Assembly (NCBI GenBank): GCA_031276435.1 | Contig: JAISNB010000182.1 | Span: 1 to 11,240, forward strand | Source of the DNA: Burkholderiaceae bacterium | Lineage (GTDB): Bacteria > Pseudomonadota > Gammaproteobacteria > Burkholderiales > Burkholderiaceae_C | Length of the DNA stretch: 11,240 bases | Direction of reading: 5' to 3' | Shown here: piece by piece, positions 1 through 6,629 of the stretch | Layout of the letters: each line of letters begins with the position of its first letter | How positions within the stretch are numbered: the first letter of the stretch is position 1 | Made by a program: the position numbers and the translations under genes | Notes under the pieces: model-generated | What the model saw: the letters and a program-made list of their open reading frames with translations, nothing else | Database searches by the model: none | Told to the model about the DNA's origin: nothing

Positions 1-125
1 TCACTGACTTGCGTGCGGATGGTGTAGTCTTTGTATGCCGGCAGAGCCAAGGCAGCCAGAATACCGATAATGGCCACGACGATCATCAATTCGATCAGCG
101 TGAAACCTTTTTGAACTGCTTTCAT
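1..125 (-). CDS. pilA: Type IV pilin (PilA-like), N-terminal part, runs off the window edge
   Basis: Only the first 41 codons lie in the window. They encode a class III prepilin leader: MKAVQKG, then FTLIELMIVVAIIGILAALA. Known for the family: prepilin peptidase (PilD) cuts after the Gly (residue 7) and methylates the new N-terminal Phe, and Glu5 of the mature chain is needed for assembly; all of these are visible. The hydrophobic helix continues into LPAYKDYTIRTQVS, as in major pilins of beta- and gammaproteobacteria. The ATG at 125 is preceded by AGAGAGG at 134-140, 8 bases upstream, which fixes the start. A sigma-54 type promoter lies at 206-221. The gene follows the phosphodiesterase-like gene on the same strand after 375 bases, so it is probably transcribed on its own. 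Major pilin is more likely than minor pilin or pseudopilin because of the short leader and the promoter, but the C-terminal domain is not visible. Confidence 0.93.
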   Translation of the reverse strand, partial: MKAVQKGFTLIELMIVVAIIGILAALALPAYKDYTIRTQVS

Positions 126-500
126 TTGATTTACCTCTCTATGAAAAAGCTGTTGAACACTTGCTTTGGGGGACACAACCCGTGCGTCGCCTCGGTCAGA
201 GAGGATGCATGCGCCGTGCCAAGTGCGTCGGCTCGCAGTTTTTTGCCAACTATGTCTCAAATTCAGCGCCCTTTCCCTCTGAAAAGAACAAATTTTGTCA
301 GCCTGGCCAGACAGCGGCTGCAAAAAATTGTCACTCGCTTCCTTGGTGCGTGGGGTTGCGCTGCGGTAGCGGCCAACTCTTGACTCATGTTGTGTGTTCA
401 TGCCCTTGCAAGCCGCGCGGCAGGCGGTGGCAAGAAGCGGCGGCTGTGTGGCGAGCAGCAAGGCGCGGTGCGGCATTGGAGCGCGGGCGGCTGCGACCGA
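126..500. other. Intergenic region upstream of pilA
   Basis: This stretch of 375 bases holds the pilin ribosome binding site (134-140), the sigma-54 promoter (206-221) and an 11-base odd palindrome ACAAA-T-TTTGT at 288-298. The palindrome lies about 70-90 bases upstream of the promoter, where an enhancer-binding protein such as PilR could bind; that role is a guess. The block from about 240 to 300 is clearly more AT-rich than its surroundings. No convincing gene is seen on either strand, and no clear intrinsic terminator for the gene ending at 501. Confidence 0.5.
206..221 (-). promoter_or_regulatory. Sigma-54 (RpoN) promoter of the pilin gene
   Basis: On the minus strand the sequence reads TGGCAC, five bases, ATGCA. 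The consensus is TGGCAC-N5-TTGCA, so the -24 element is perfect, the -12 element has one change, and the GG-N10-GC spacing is exact. It would start transcription near 195, giving a leader of about 70 bases before the pilin ATG at 125. In Pseudomonas and relatives pilA is RpoN-dependent and switched on by the PilS/PilR two-component system, so the position matches established biology. The site was found by eye. Confidence 0.75.
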
Positions 501-1298
501 TCAAATCTCGAACACATGCCCGGCAGAGAGCCAGTGGATGTCGTGCGGCTCGCCGCGCGCCAGGCCCCGGTTGAGGCTGGCAACTTCGCGCATGATGGTC
601 TGGGTTTCAGCCGGTTTGGTGTGGGTGATGTAGATGGGGTAGCGCGCGTTGGGCCGGATGTTGTCCAGTTCGGTCACCAGGGTTTGCGGCGAGAGGTGTC
701 TGGCAAGGACGGCCTGCTCTCGCTCGTGGCTGGAGAAGGCGGTTTCGATGACCAGTGCACCCACATCGAGCTGGTTGACGCGCGTCCAGAAGTCCGGGTT
801 TTTCTCGGTATCGCCCGAGAAAACCCACCACGGCGCGCCCGGGGCCGGGCCTTGCAGCGCGTAGCCGCAGGCGGCGACGGTGTGGTTGGCGGGCAGCGCC
901 TCGATGGTGCGGCCGCCAATGTGTCGGCGCTCGCCCACATTGACGGTGTACAGGCTGGCGATGGGCGCGTCGGCCGAGGGCAGGCGCAAGAAGTTGGGCC
1001 AGATGACGTCGTTGAAGATGTGCTCGTGCAGGGCGCGCAAGGTGGCAGGCAGGGCGTGCACGCGCAGGGGCCGCCCGGCGCGCATGGGAGCCACGGTGTC
1101 GAGCAGCAGGGGCAGGCAGGCGATGTGATCCAGGTGCGCGTGGGTCAGCCATACGTCGTCTATGCGCAGCATTTCTTCGCGCGTGAGGTCGCCCACGCCC
1201 GTGCCCGCGTCGATCAGCATGTCGTGATCGACCAGGAACGCGGTGGTTTTGCAGCCACGGGCAATGGCCCCGGAGCATCCCAGTACACGCACGCGCAT
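501..1298 (-). CDS. MBL-fold hydrolase, probable class II 3',5'-cyclic-nucleotide phosphodiesterase
   Basis: A 265-residue metallo-beta-lactamase-fold protein with no signal peptide, so cytoplasmic. The metal-binding motif THAHLDH is at residues 52-58 (H53, H55, D57, H58). Further probable ligands are H139 in NHT, D163 in SGDT and H226 in THTKP. The opening MRVRVLGCSGA, the segment LIDAGTGVGDL and the closing GHVFEI resemble the class II cyclic-nucleotide phosphodiesterase family (CpdP/yeast PDE1 type), which hydrolyses cAMP and/or cGMP. Length is within the family's usual range. The ATG at 1298 is supported by the fold starting at once, but there is no clear Shine-Dalgarno. The gene follows the adenylate cyclase gene on the same strand after about 300 bases, which favours cAMP as substrate. 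RNase Z-like or another MBL hydrolase is the main alternative. Confidence 0.85.
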   Translation of the reverse strand: MRVRVLGCSGAIARGCKTTAFLVDHDMLIDAGTGVGDLTREEMLRIDDVWLTHAHLDHIACLPLLLDTVAPMRAGRPLRVHALPATLRALHEHIFNDVIWPNFLRLPSADAPIASLYTVNVGERRHIGGRTIEALPANHTVAACGYALQGPAPGAPWWVFSGDTEKNPDFWTRVNQLDVGALVIETAFSSHEREQAVLARHLSPQTLVTELDNIRPNARYPIYITHTKPAETQTIMREVASLNRGLARGEPHDIHWLSAGHVFEI

Positions 1299-1602
1299 AT
1301 GAAAAAACGGCTGTGGCCCTTTCGCGGCCCCGAAAAACCCCTGACCCGCAAACCTCCAGGAACCTGTTGCGTGCTTTTCCGGAGATTGCGTTGCAACGCC
1401 GCGCCATGGGTTTGCGGCCCATGCCAGCGGCAGCTTCTAGCACGCCCGGTTGCCGCGTTTCAACGTGGCCCGGTGCGCTGCGTTTTGCGCCTTGCCCCTT
1501 CCGGCAAGGGCGTTTGCGCGGATTCCAAAAAATACGAGGACGACAGGTTCTTTGAGGGACTTTGGCCGATCGGGGCGCTGCAAGAAAAGCAACCCTTTCG
1601 GC
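1299..1602. other. Intergenic region between cyclase and phosphodiesterase genes
   Basis: About 300 bases without a convincing gene. A perfect 7-bp hairpin (CCTTGCC at 1490-1496, GGCAAGG at 1503-1509, 6-base loop) has no T-run on either side, so it is not called a terminator. A possible minus-strand sigma-70 promoter for the phosphodiesterase is TTGAAA (1458-1463), an 18-base gap, and TAGAAG (1434-1439). The -35 matches 5 of 6 and the -10 matches 4 of 6, which is suggestive only. The gap makes a separate transcript for the phosphodiesterase plausible. Confidence 0.35.
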
Positions 1603-3891
1603 TCATTCAGTGTACCGCAGCGGTGGCGTCCCACCTGGTTCGGGGGTAGGTTCTACCCGCTTGGCGTATGCGCTGTAAAGGGGGAATTCGGGGTTGATTT
1701 TCTGGAGTTCGTCCAGCAGCGCGCGGCAGGTGGTCAGGTCGGCATTGCGCCACGCGGTCAGGGCGCGTTGCCACAGTTGCAGTTCGGCTTGCAGCGGCTC
1801 TGGCGCAACGTTGCCAGGCCGGGCGCGCAAGGTGTAGATGCGCTCAGCCTGGTGGCGCCCCTTGACGCGCACGCAGTCCAGTTCTTGCCAGAGCAGGTCG
1901 CCGGTTTGCCCGGGCACGGCTTCGCCAGCGATGATGGGCACGCCATAGGTTGTCGACAGCCCTTGCAGGCGCGCGGCCAGGTTGACCGCATCGCCCAGTA
2001 CGGTGTAGGCGCGGCGCATGTCAGAACCCATGTCGCCCACCGACATGACGCCCGTGTTGACGCCAATGCCCACGCGGATGGGCGCTGCCAGGCCGCTGCG
2101 GGCGTGCTCGCGGTTGAAGTCGTCCATGGCCTGCTGCATGTCCCAGGCGGCGCGCATGGCGCGCCGCGCGTGGTCTGGCGTGGGCATGGGCGCACCCCAG
2201 AAAGCCATCACGCAATCGCCCATGTATTTGTCGATGGTGCCCTGGTGCGCGCGAATCACGCGCGTCAGCCGCGTCAGCACGGTGTTGAGCAGGGTTTGCA
2301 CTTCCATGGGCGTCATGCTCTCGGACAGTTGGGTAAAGCCGCGCATGTCACAAAACAGCACCGTCAGTTCAGCCGATTGCGCCTTGAGGCTGTAGCGTTC
2401 GGGGTTTTTGAGCATTTCGTCCACCAGTTCCGGCGGGACGTAAGTGCCAAAAATGTGCGCCAGCTCGCGCTTGGCGCTGCTTTCCGAGAAATAGCCGCTG
2501 ATGACGTTGAAGGCCACGGCCATCACGGTCAGGGCCAGAGCGCCCGCCAGCGGCAGCACCAGTTGCGCCTGGAGGTACAGCCCCGTGTTGAGCGCCACCA
2601 GCGCGCCCGCCATGCCCAGCCCGAGCAGCAAGGCGCCCAGCACGGACAGGGCAGGCAGCGCCAGCGCAAGCACCAGCCCGGCCACGGTCAGGATCAGCAC
2701 ATCGATTCCGCGCGCGTAGTCCGGGCGCTCGGGCACGCGCCCGTCCAGAATGCCGGAGATGAGGTTGGCGTGCACTTCCACACCGGGGAAGACCTCGCTG
2801 ACCGGGGTGGCGCGCAAATCCATCAGGCCCGGCGCGGTAAAGCCGAGCAGGGCGATCTTGCCCGCCAGTGCGCGCTCTGGCAGCGCGCCGCTGAGCACGT
2901 CAGCCGCCGGGATGTACTGAAACGATCCGCCCTGCGGCCCGCCGGGGCCGCGGTAGGGCACCAGCGCCGTGCCCGCAGCGTCGATGGGGATGCGCAACGC
3001 TTGCTGCCGCGCGCCGTCGCCGCCTGTGGCGGCGTGGACTGAAATGGCCGTCAGCACGCTGCCGCCCGCGCCATCTGGCGCGATTTGCAGGCGCACGGCT
3101 GCCGCGCCGCGCGCCTGGCGCAAGCTGGCCAGCGCCAGCGATTCGTACAGCGCACCATCAAAACGCGCCAGCAGGGGGAGCGAGCGGATGACGCCATCAG
3201 AATCGGCCACGGCATTGAAAAACCCCGCCGCCTGCGCGGCGCTGGTCAGCAACGGCAGATTGGCGCCATAGCCGTCCCAGTTCAAAAAGCGCGCCGATTC
3301 CGGCCCTGCGGGCGCAAGGGCTGGCGGCAGTTGACCATGGCGGCGGCCATTGCGGTCGCCCGTGAAGTAGTAGCCCAGAACCACGGGCCGCTGGCGCAGC
3401 GCGCGCGCCAGAACCGGATCGGCATCCAGCGCGGCACTGTGGCGTTGCAGCCATTTCGCCACCGCCGCGCTGCCGTGCTCCGGGCTGCTGGCCAGGCGCT
3501 GCAAGGCCAGCAGGGCGCGCTGGTCGGACTCGGCAAACAGCGCGTCCAGCCCCAGGGCGGCCACTTGCTGGCGCCCGGTCAATTCCTCAATCAGATCGGC
3601 CAGCCGGTCGCGGCTCCAGGGCCACTGGCCCAGGCGCGCCAGACTGGATTCGTCCACATCGATGATGACGATGCGCTCGTCCATCTGCCTGGGCATCGTC
3701 AGCAACAGGCGCGCGTCGTAGATGGCCTGATCCAGACTGGACAGCACGGGCAGTTGCAGCCAGCCCGCCGCGTGCGCCAGCGCCAGCACAACCAGCACTC
3801 CGGTGCCCACCATGCGCGGCGCGCGGCGGCGCAGGGCGCTGCCGCGCCAGGCCAGCGCGGCGCGGGCAAGCAGGCGCGGCGGCAAATTCAA
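1603..3891 (-). CDS. CHASE2-domain class III adenylate cyclase, membrane-bound
   Basis: A 762-residue predicted membrane cyclase making cAMP from ATP. In order: an Arg-rich cytoplasmic start; a membrane segment at about 28-50; an extracytoplasmic CHASE2 sensor at about 52-390 (DERIVIIDVDESSLARLGQWPW at 71 onward, VADSDGVIRSLPLL, FPGVEVHANLISG); three membrane segments at about 395-467; and a cyclase domain at about 503-690. Visible catalytic residues are metal ligands D515 (FCDMRGFT) and D559 (KYMGDCVMAFWG), adenine-selecting K555 and D634 (VLGDAVN), and transition-state N637 and R641. The K/D pair indicates ATP rather than GTP. A short TPR-like tail follows at about 697-745. The start is TTG at 3889-3891, overlapping the stop of the FHA gene (TTGA), which suggests translational coupling. 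An in-frame ATG at 3813 would leave the first membrane segment almost without its basic flank, so it is less likely. CHASE2 ligands are generally unknown. Confidence 0.93.
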   Translation of the reverse strand: MNLPPRLLARAALAWRGSALRRRAPRMVGTGVLVVLALAHAAGWLQLPVLSSLDQAIYDARLLLTMPRQMDERIVIIDVDESSLARLGQWPWSRDRLADLIEELTGRQQVAALGLDALFAESDQRALLALQRLASSPEHGSAAVAKWLQRHSAALDADPVLARALRQRPVVLGYYFTGDRNGRRHGQLPPALAPAGPESARFLNWDGYGANLPLLTSAAQAAGFFNAVADSDGVIRSLPLLARFDGALYESLALASLRQARGAAAVRLQIAPDGAGGSVLTAISVHAATGGDGARQQALRIPIDAAGTALVPYRGPGGPQGGSFQYIPAADVLSGALPERALAGKIALLGFTAPGLMDLRATPVSEVFPGVEVHANLISGILDGRVPERPDYARGIDVLILTVAGLVLALALPALSVLGALLLGLGMAGALVALNTGLYLQAQLVLPLAGALALTVMAVAFNVISGYFSESSAKRELAHIFGTYVPPELVDEMLKNPERYSLKAQSAELTVLFCDMRGFTQLSESMTPMEVQTLLNTVLTRLTRVIRAHQGTIDKYMGDCVMAFWGAPMPTPDHARRAMRAAWDMQQAMDDFNREHARSGLAAPIRVGIGVNTGVMSVGDMGSDMRRAYTVLGDAVNLAARLQGLSTTYGVPIIAGEAVPGQTGDLLWQELDCVRVKGRHQAERIYTLRARPGNVAPEPLQAELQLWQRALTAWRNADLTTCRALLDELQKINPEFPLYSAYAKRVEPTPEPGGTPPLRYTE

Positions 3892-4541
3892 GTTTCGAGG
3901 AATTCCAGATAAATGGCGCCAACGGCAATCCGGTCGCGGTTTTTCAGCCGGATGGGGCCAGCCTCGACCGATACGCCATTGACCGTGGGTGCAATGCCGC
4001 CTTCGACCATCGACAAATCAAATCCGCCGCTGGCGTGGCGCGTGATGACGGCCACCGAAACGCCCGGTTTGCCCACGGTGGTGACGGGTTTGGTCAGCGC
4101 GGCGGTGCGGCCCGCCGTTGGGCCGTTGACCACGCGGATGCGCGGCGACGGCAGCGGCGGCGCCGCGCGGTCAGTCTCCAGCGCGGGCCGCGCGGAATTG
4201 GGTACGGTATTGCCCAGGCCGGAGATCCAGCCCGGAAAGGCGCTGGTGCCGCCCGCCAGATCGTGGTAGCGGATCTGGTGGTTGCCGATGGTGATGACGT
4301 CATCGTGCTGCAAGACATGTTTCTTGACGGCCAGGGTGTTGACGTATGTGCCGTTGGTGCTGCCCATGTCTTCGAGCGTGACCTGGGCGCCGCGCATCAT
4401 GAATGCGGCGTGCGTGCCGCTGACGGTCCGGCTGTCGAGCACGATGTCGTTGTGCGCCTTGCGCCCCACCGTGGTTCTGTCTTTGGTGAGCCGCACTTCC
4501 TTGACAATGATGTCGTCAACGGACACGATCAGTTTGGGCAT
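3888..4541 (-). CDS. FHA-domain protein with a second, degenerate FHA-like domain
   Basis: A 217-residue cytoplasmic protein. Residues 1-95 form a canonical forkhead-associated domain: TVGRKAHNDIVL at 24-35, VSGTHAAF at 40-47 and STNGTYVN at 61-68. These motifs carry the Arg, Ser, His and Asn that bind phosphothreonine in known FHA domains. A Pro/Ala-rich linker follows. Residues about 134-215 repeat the FHA layout (TTVGKPG, ITRHASGGF, PTVNGV, LKNRDRIAVG, YLEF), but the key Arg of the GR motif is Lys, so phosphopeptide binding there is doubtful. The ATG at 4541 is chosen because the FHA fold begins immediately; AGGAG lies 10 bases upstream. The frame stays open to 4631 but that extension shows no domain. 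The gene sits 61 bases after the phosphatase and overlaps the cyclase start by 4 bases, so it probably links threonine phosphorylation with the cyclase. Confidence 0.9.
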   Translation of the reverse strand: MPKLIVSVDDIIVKEVRLTKDRTTVGRKAHNDIVLDSRTVSGTHAAFMMRGAQVTLEDMGSTNGTYVNTLAVKKHVLQHDDVITIGNHQIRYHDLAGGTSAFPGWISGLGNTVPNSARPALETDRAAPPLPSPRIRVVNGPTAGRTAALTKPVTTVGKPGVSVAVITRHASGGFDLSMVEGGIAPTVNGVSVEAGPIRLKNRDRIAVGAIYLEFLET

Positions 4542-4602
4542 ATTCCTGCATCTCCTGAGACACTGCTTCTGGCACGAGGCACCGGGTAACAAGACGCTTG
4601 CT

Positions 4603-5394
4603 TCATGACACCGCTTTGTGCGCGCGCGCAAGGCTCCAGGCGCCCGGCGCGCCCTCGCTGGCCGCGATCAGGGCCACCGAGATGTTGTCGCGCCCGCCAC
4701 GCGCGTTGGCCAGTTCGATCAGCGCGCTGGCCTGGCGCGGCAAATCGCCGTCCTCTTTTTGCAATGCATCCAGAATGTCGGCGTCCGAGAGCATGTCGGT
4801 CAACCCGTCCGAACACAGCAGGTAGAGATCGCCCGGCCAGGCCTGCAACTCTTTGACTTCAAGCTCGACGGCGTATTCCACGCCCATGGCGCGGGTAATC
4901 AGGTTGCGCTGCATGGTGGCCGCTTCTTCGGGGGTAATCAGCCCCATGTCAAGCTGCTCTTGCAGCACAGAGTGATCGCGCGTCAACTGCGTGAGCGTGC
5001 CGTCGCGCAACCGGTAAGCGCGCGAATCGCCCACATGGCCAATGAGCATGCGCTCGCCAAACTGCATGAGCATGACCAGCGTGGTTCCCATGCCTTCATA
5101 GGCGCTGTGCATGCAGGCGGCTTCAAAAATGGCCTGGTTGGCCACGTTCACGTTCTCTTTCATGGCGTGCAGCGCGTCGCCCGGCAGAACCATGCCGCCG
5201 GTTTGCTGCAACCAGCGCGCCATTTCGCTGGTGACCAGATTGACCGCCAGCGCGCTGGCGACCTCGCCCGCGTTGTAGCCACCCATGCCATCGGCCAGAA
5301 CCGCAATGCCATGGGCCGCGTCGACCCCGATGGCGTCTTCGTTGTTTTCGCGGACCTGGCCCACGTGGGTCAGCGTGAAATACTCATACTTCAT
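4603..5394 (-). CDS. PP2C-family (PPM) protein Ser/Thr phosphatase
   Basis: A 263-residue soluble phosphatase of the Stp1/PphA type, expected to remove phosphate from Ser/Thr residues with two Mn/Mg ions. Numbered from the ATG at 5394, the family motifs occur in order: VRENNED at 14-20, LADGMGG at 34-40, GMGTT at 101-105, GHVGDSRAYR at 119-128, CSDGLTD at 194-200 and GGRDNIS at 233-239. The metal-binding Asp residues lie in NED, ADG, SDG and RDN, so the enzyme should be active. A GTG two codons upstream (5400) is an alternative start, but MKYEYFTLTH is the usual family opening. No strong Shine-Dalgarno is seen. It is first of a likely three-gene operon with the FHA protein and cyclase. Such phosphatases normally oppose a Hanks-type kinase, which is not in the window. 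Confidence 0.94.
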   Translation of the reverse strand: MKYEYFTLTHVGQVRENNEDAIGVDAAHGIAVLADGMGGYNAGEVASALAVNLVTSEMARWLQQTGGMVLPGDALHAMKENVNVANQAIFEAACMHSAYEGMGTTLVMLMQFGERMLIGHVGDSRAYRLRDGTLTQLTRDHSVLQEQLDMGLITPEEAATMQRNLITRAMGVEYAVELEVKELQAWPGDLYLLCSDGLTDMLSDADILDALQKEDGDLPRQASALIELANARGGRDNISVALIAASEGAPGAWSLARAHKAVS

Positions 5395-5721
5395 TGGCAC
5401 TCGTCGGTTGAGATTCGTGTGTGTACTTCATACGCAAAATGCCGTGCTGCCCGAAAACCGGCTCCAGGCGCAGCTTTTCTTGCGTTGCTTGCTCCCTTGT
5501 GGCATCCCGGGGGAGAGACTTACGCCCACTCTCTTGCGACGCGCGCGGCAACTGCCCGCGAACTTTGCATTGAATTGGCACAACCCGCATATCCGGTTTG
5601 TTGGCGCGCCGGGGTAAGCAAGGGGCGCAAAAAGCCACCCTTGGAAAGAACAATCCCCGCCTTGGCTGTCGTTGACCAAGGCGGGGATTTTACTACTAAA
5701 GGCAACGGTTTGACTGGCCGA
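5395..5721. other. Intergenic region between sucD and the phosphatase gene
   Basis: This stretch of 327 bases holds the sucCD terminator (5652-5689) and must contain the promoter of the phosphatase-FHA-cyclase operon. No good sigma-70 or sigma-54 match could be picked by eye. An open frame of 89 codons on the minus strand (5384-5653) starts inside the terminator stem, overlaps the phosphatase start and looks random, so it is not called. Confidence 0.45.
5652..5689 (-). terminator. Intrinsic terminator after sucCD
   Basis: A perfect 14-bp inverted repeat, AATCCCCGCCTTGG (5652-5665) and CCAAGGCGGGGATT (5676-5689), with a 10-base loop, begins 33 bases after the sucD stop. On the minus strand it is followed by GTTCTTTCC, a moderate U-rich tail. 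On the plus strand the tail starts TTTTAC, so it could work in both directions, but no plus-strand gene enters from the left. Confidence 0.8.
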
Positions 5722-6615
5722 TTACAGCAGGGCCTTGAGCAGTTTGCCCATCTCTGAGGGGTCGCGCGTGATTTTGAAACCGCACTCTTCCATGATGGCC
5801 AGCTTGGCGTCGGCGGTGTCCGCGCCGCCGGAAATCAGCGCGCCGGCATGGCCCATGCGCTTGCCCGCGGGCGCCGTGACGCCAGCGATGAAGCCGACCA
5901 CGGGTTTTTTCATGTGCGCCTTGCACCAGCGGGCCGCATCGGCCTCGTCGGGGCCGCCGATCTCGCCGATCATGATGACCGCGTCGGTGTCCGGATCGTC
6001 GTTGAAGGCCTGCATCACGTCGATGTGCTTGAGGCCGTTGATCGGGTCGCCCCCGATGCCCACGGCGCTGGACTGGCCGATGCCCAGCTCGGTCAGTTGC
6101 GCCACCGCCTCGTAGGTAAGCGTGCCCGAGCGGCTGACCACGCCCACGCGCCCCTTCTTGTGGATGTGGCCGGGCATGATGCCGATCTTGATTTCATCGG
6201 GCGTGATGATGCCCGGGCAGTTGGGGCCAAGCAGCAGCGTTTTCTTGCCGCCAGCGGCCTGCCTGGCCTTCATTTTGTTGCGCACTTCGAGCATGTCGCG
6301 GATCGGAATGCCTTCGGTGATGCAGATCACAAAGTCCAGATCGGCGTCCACCGCTTCCCAGATGGCCGCAGCCGCGCCCGCGGGCGGCACGTAGATCACG
6401 CTGCACGTGGCGCCCGTTTGCCGGGCGGCTTCTTTCACCGTGGCGTAGATGGGAATGTCAAAAATGGACTCGCCCGCTTTCTTGGGGTTTACACCGGCGA
6501 CAAAGCAATGCTTGCCGTTGGCGTATTCCTGGCACTTTTCGGTGTGGAACTGGCCGGTCTTGCCGGTAATGCCCTGGGTGATGACTTTGGTGTTTTTGTT
6601 GATGTAAATCGACAT
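5722..6615 (-). CDS. sucD: Succinyl-CoA synthetase (ADP-forming) subunit alpha
   Basis: A 297-residue alpha subunit of the TCA-cycle enzyme that interconverts succinyl-CoA + ADP + Pi and succinate + CoA + ATP. The N-terminal CoA-binding Rossmann domain shows ITGKTGQFHT at 16-25. GPNCPGII at 130-137 and the ligase segment GVVSRSGTLTYEA at 158-170 are typical. The phosphorylated active-site histidine is H256 in GHAGALISGG. Length is close to E. coli SucD. The start at 6615 is fixed by AAGGAG at 6624-6629, which overlaps the sucC stop codon (TAAGGAG); only 12 bases separate the genes. It works as a complex with SucC and is co-transcribed with it. Nothing in the chain looks damaged. Confidence 0.98.
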   Translation of the reverse strand: MSIYINKNTKVITQGITGKTGQFHTEKCQEYANGKHCFVAGVNPKKAGESIFDIPIYATVKEAARQTGATCSVIYVPPAGAAAAIWEAVDADLDFVICITEGIPIRDMLEVRNKMKARQAAGGKKTLLLGPNCPGIITPDEIKIGIMPGHIHKKGRVGVVSRSGTLTYEAVAQLTELGIGQSSAVGIGGDPINGLKHIDVMQAFNDDPDTDAVIMIGEIGGPDEADAARWCKAHMKKPVVGFIAGVTAPAGKRMGHAGALISGGADTADAKLAIMEECGFKITRDPSEMGKLLKALL

Positions 6616-6623
6616 GGCTGCAA

Positions 6624-6629
6624 CTCCTT
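6624..6629 (-). promoter_or_regulatory. Ribosome binding site of sucD inside the end of sucC
   Basis: AAGGAG on the minus strand shares bases with the sucC stop codon (6628-6630) and stands 8 bases before the sucD ATG. This arrangement favours reinitiation by ribosomes finishing sucC and helps keep the two subunits in equal amounts. Confidence 0.8.

Noticed and set aside
1490..1509. Hairpin as a terminator of the cyclase operon
   Set aside because: The 7-bp stem is perfect but has no T-run on either strand and lies about 95-110 bases after the cyclase stop.
387..1649. Open frame of 420 codons on the plus strand
   Set aside because: Mostly antisense to the MBL-fold gene, whose catalytic motifs are all present in order.
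1450..3042. Open frame of 530 codons on the plus strand
   Set aside because: It lies antisense to the cyclase gene, is rich in His, Gln, Arg and Ala with no domain, and is the expected result of GC-rich codon bias opposite a real gene.
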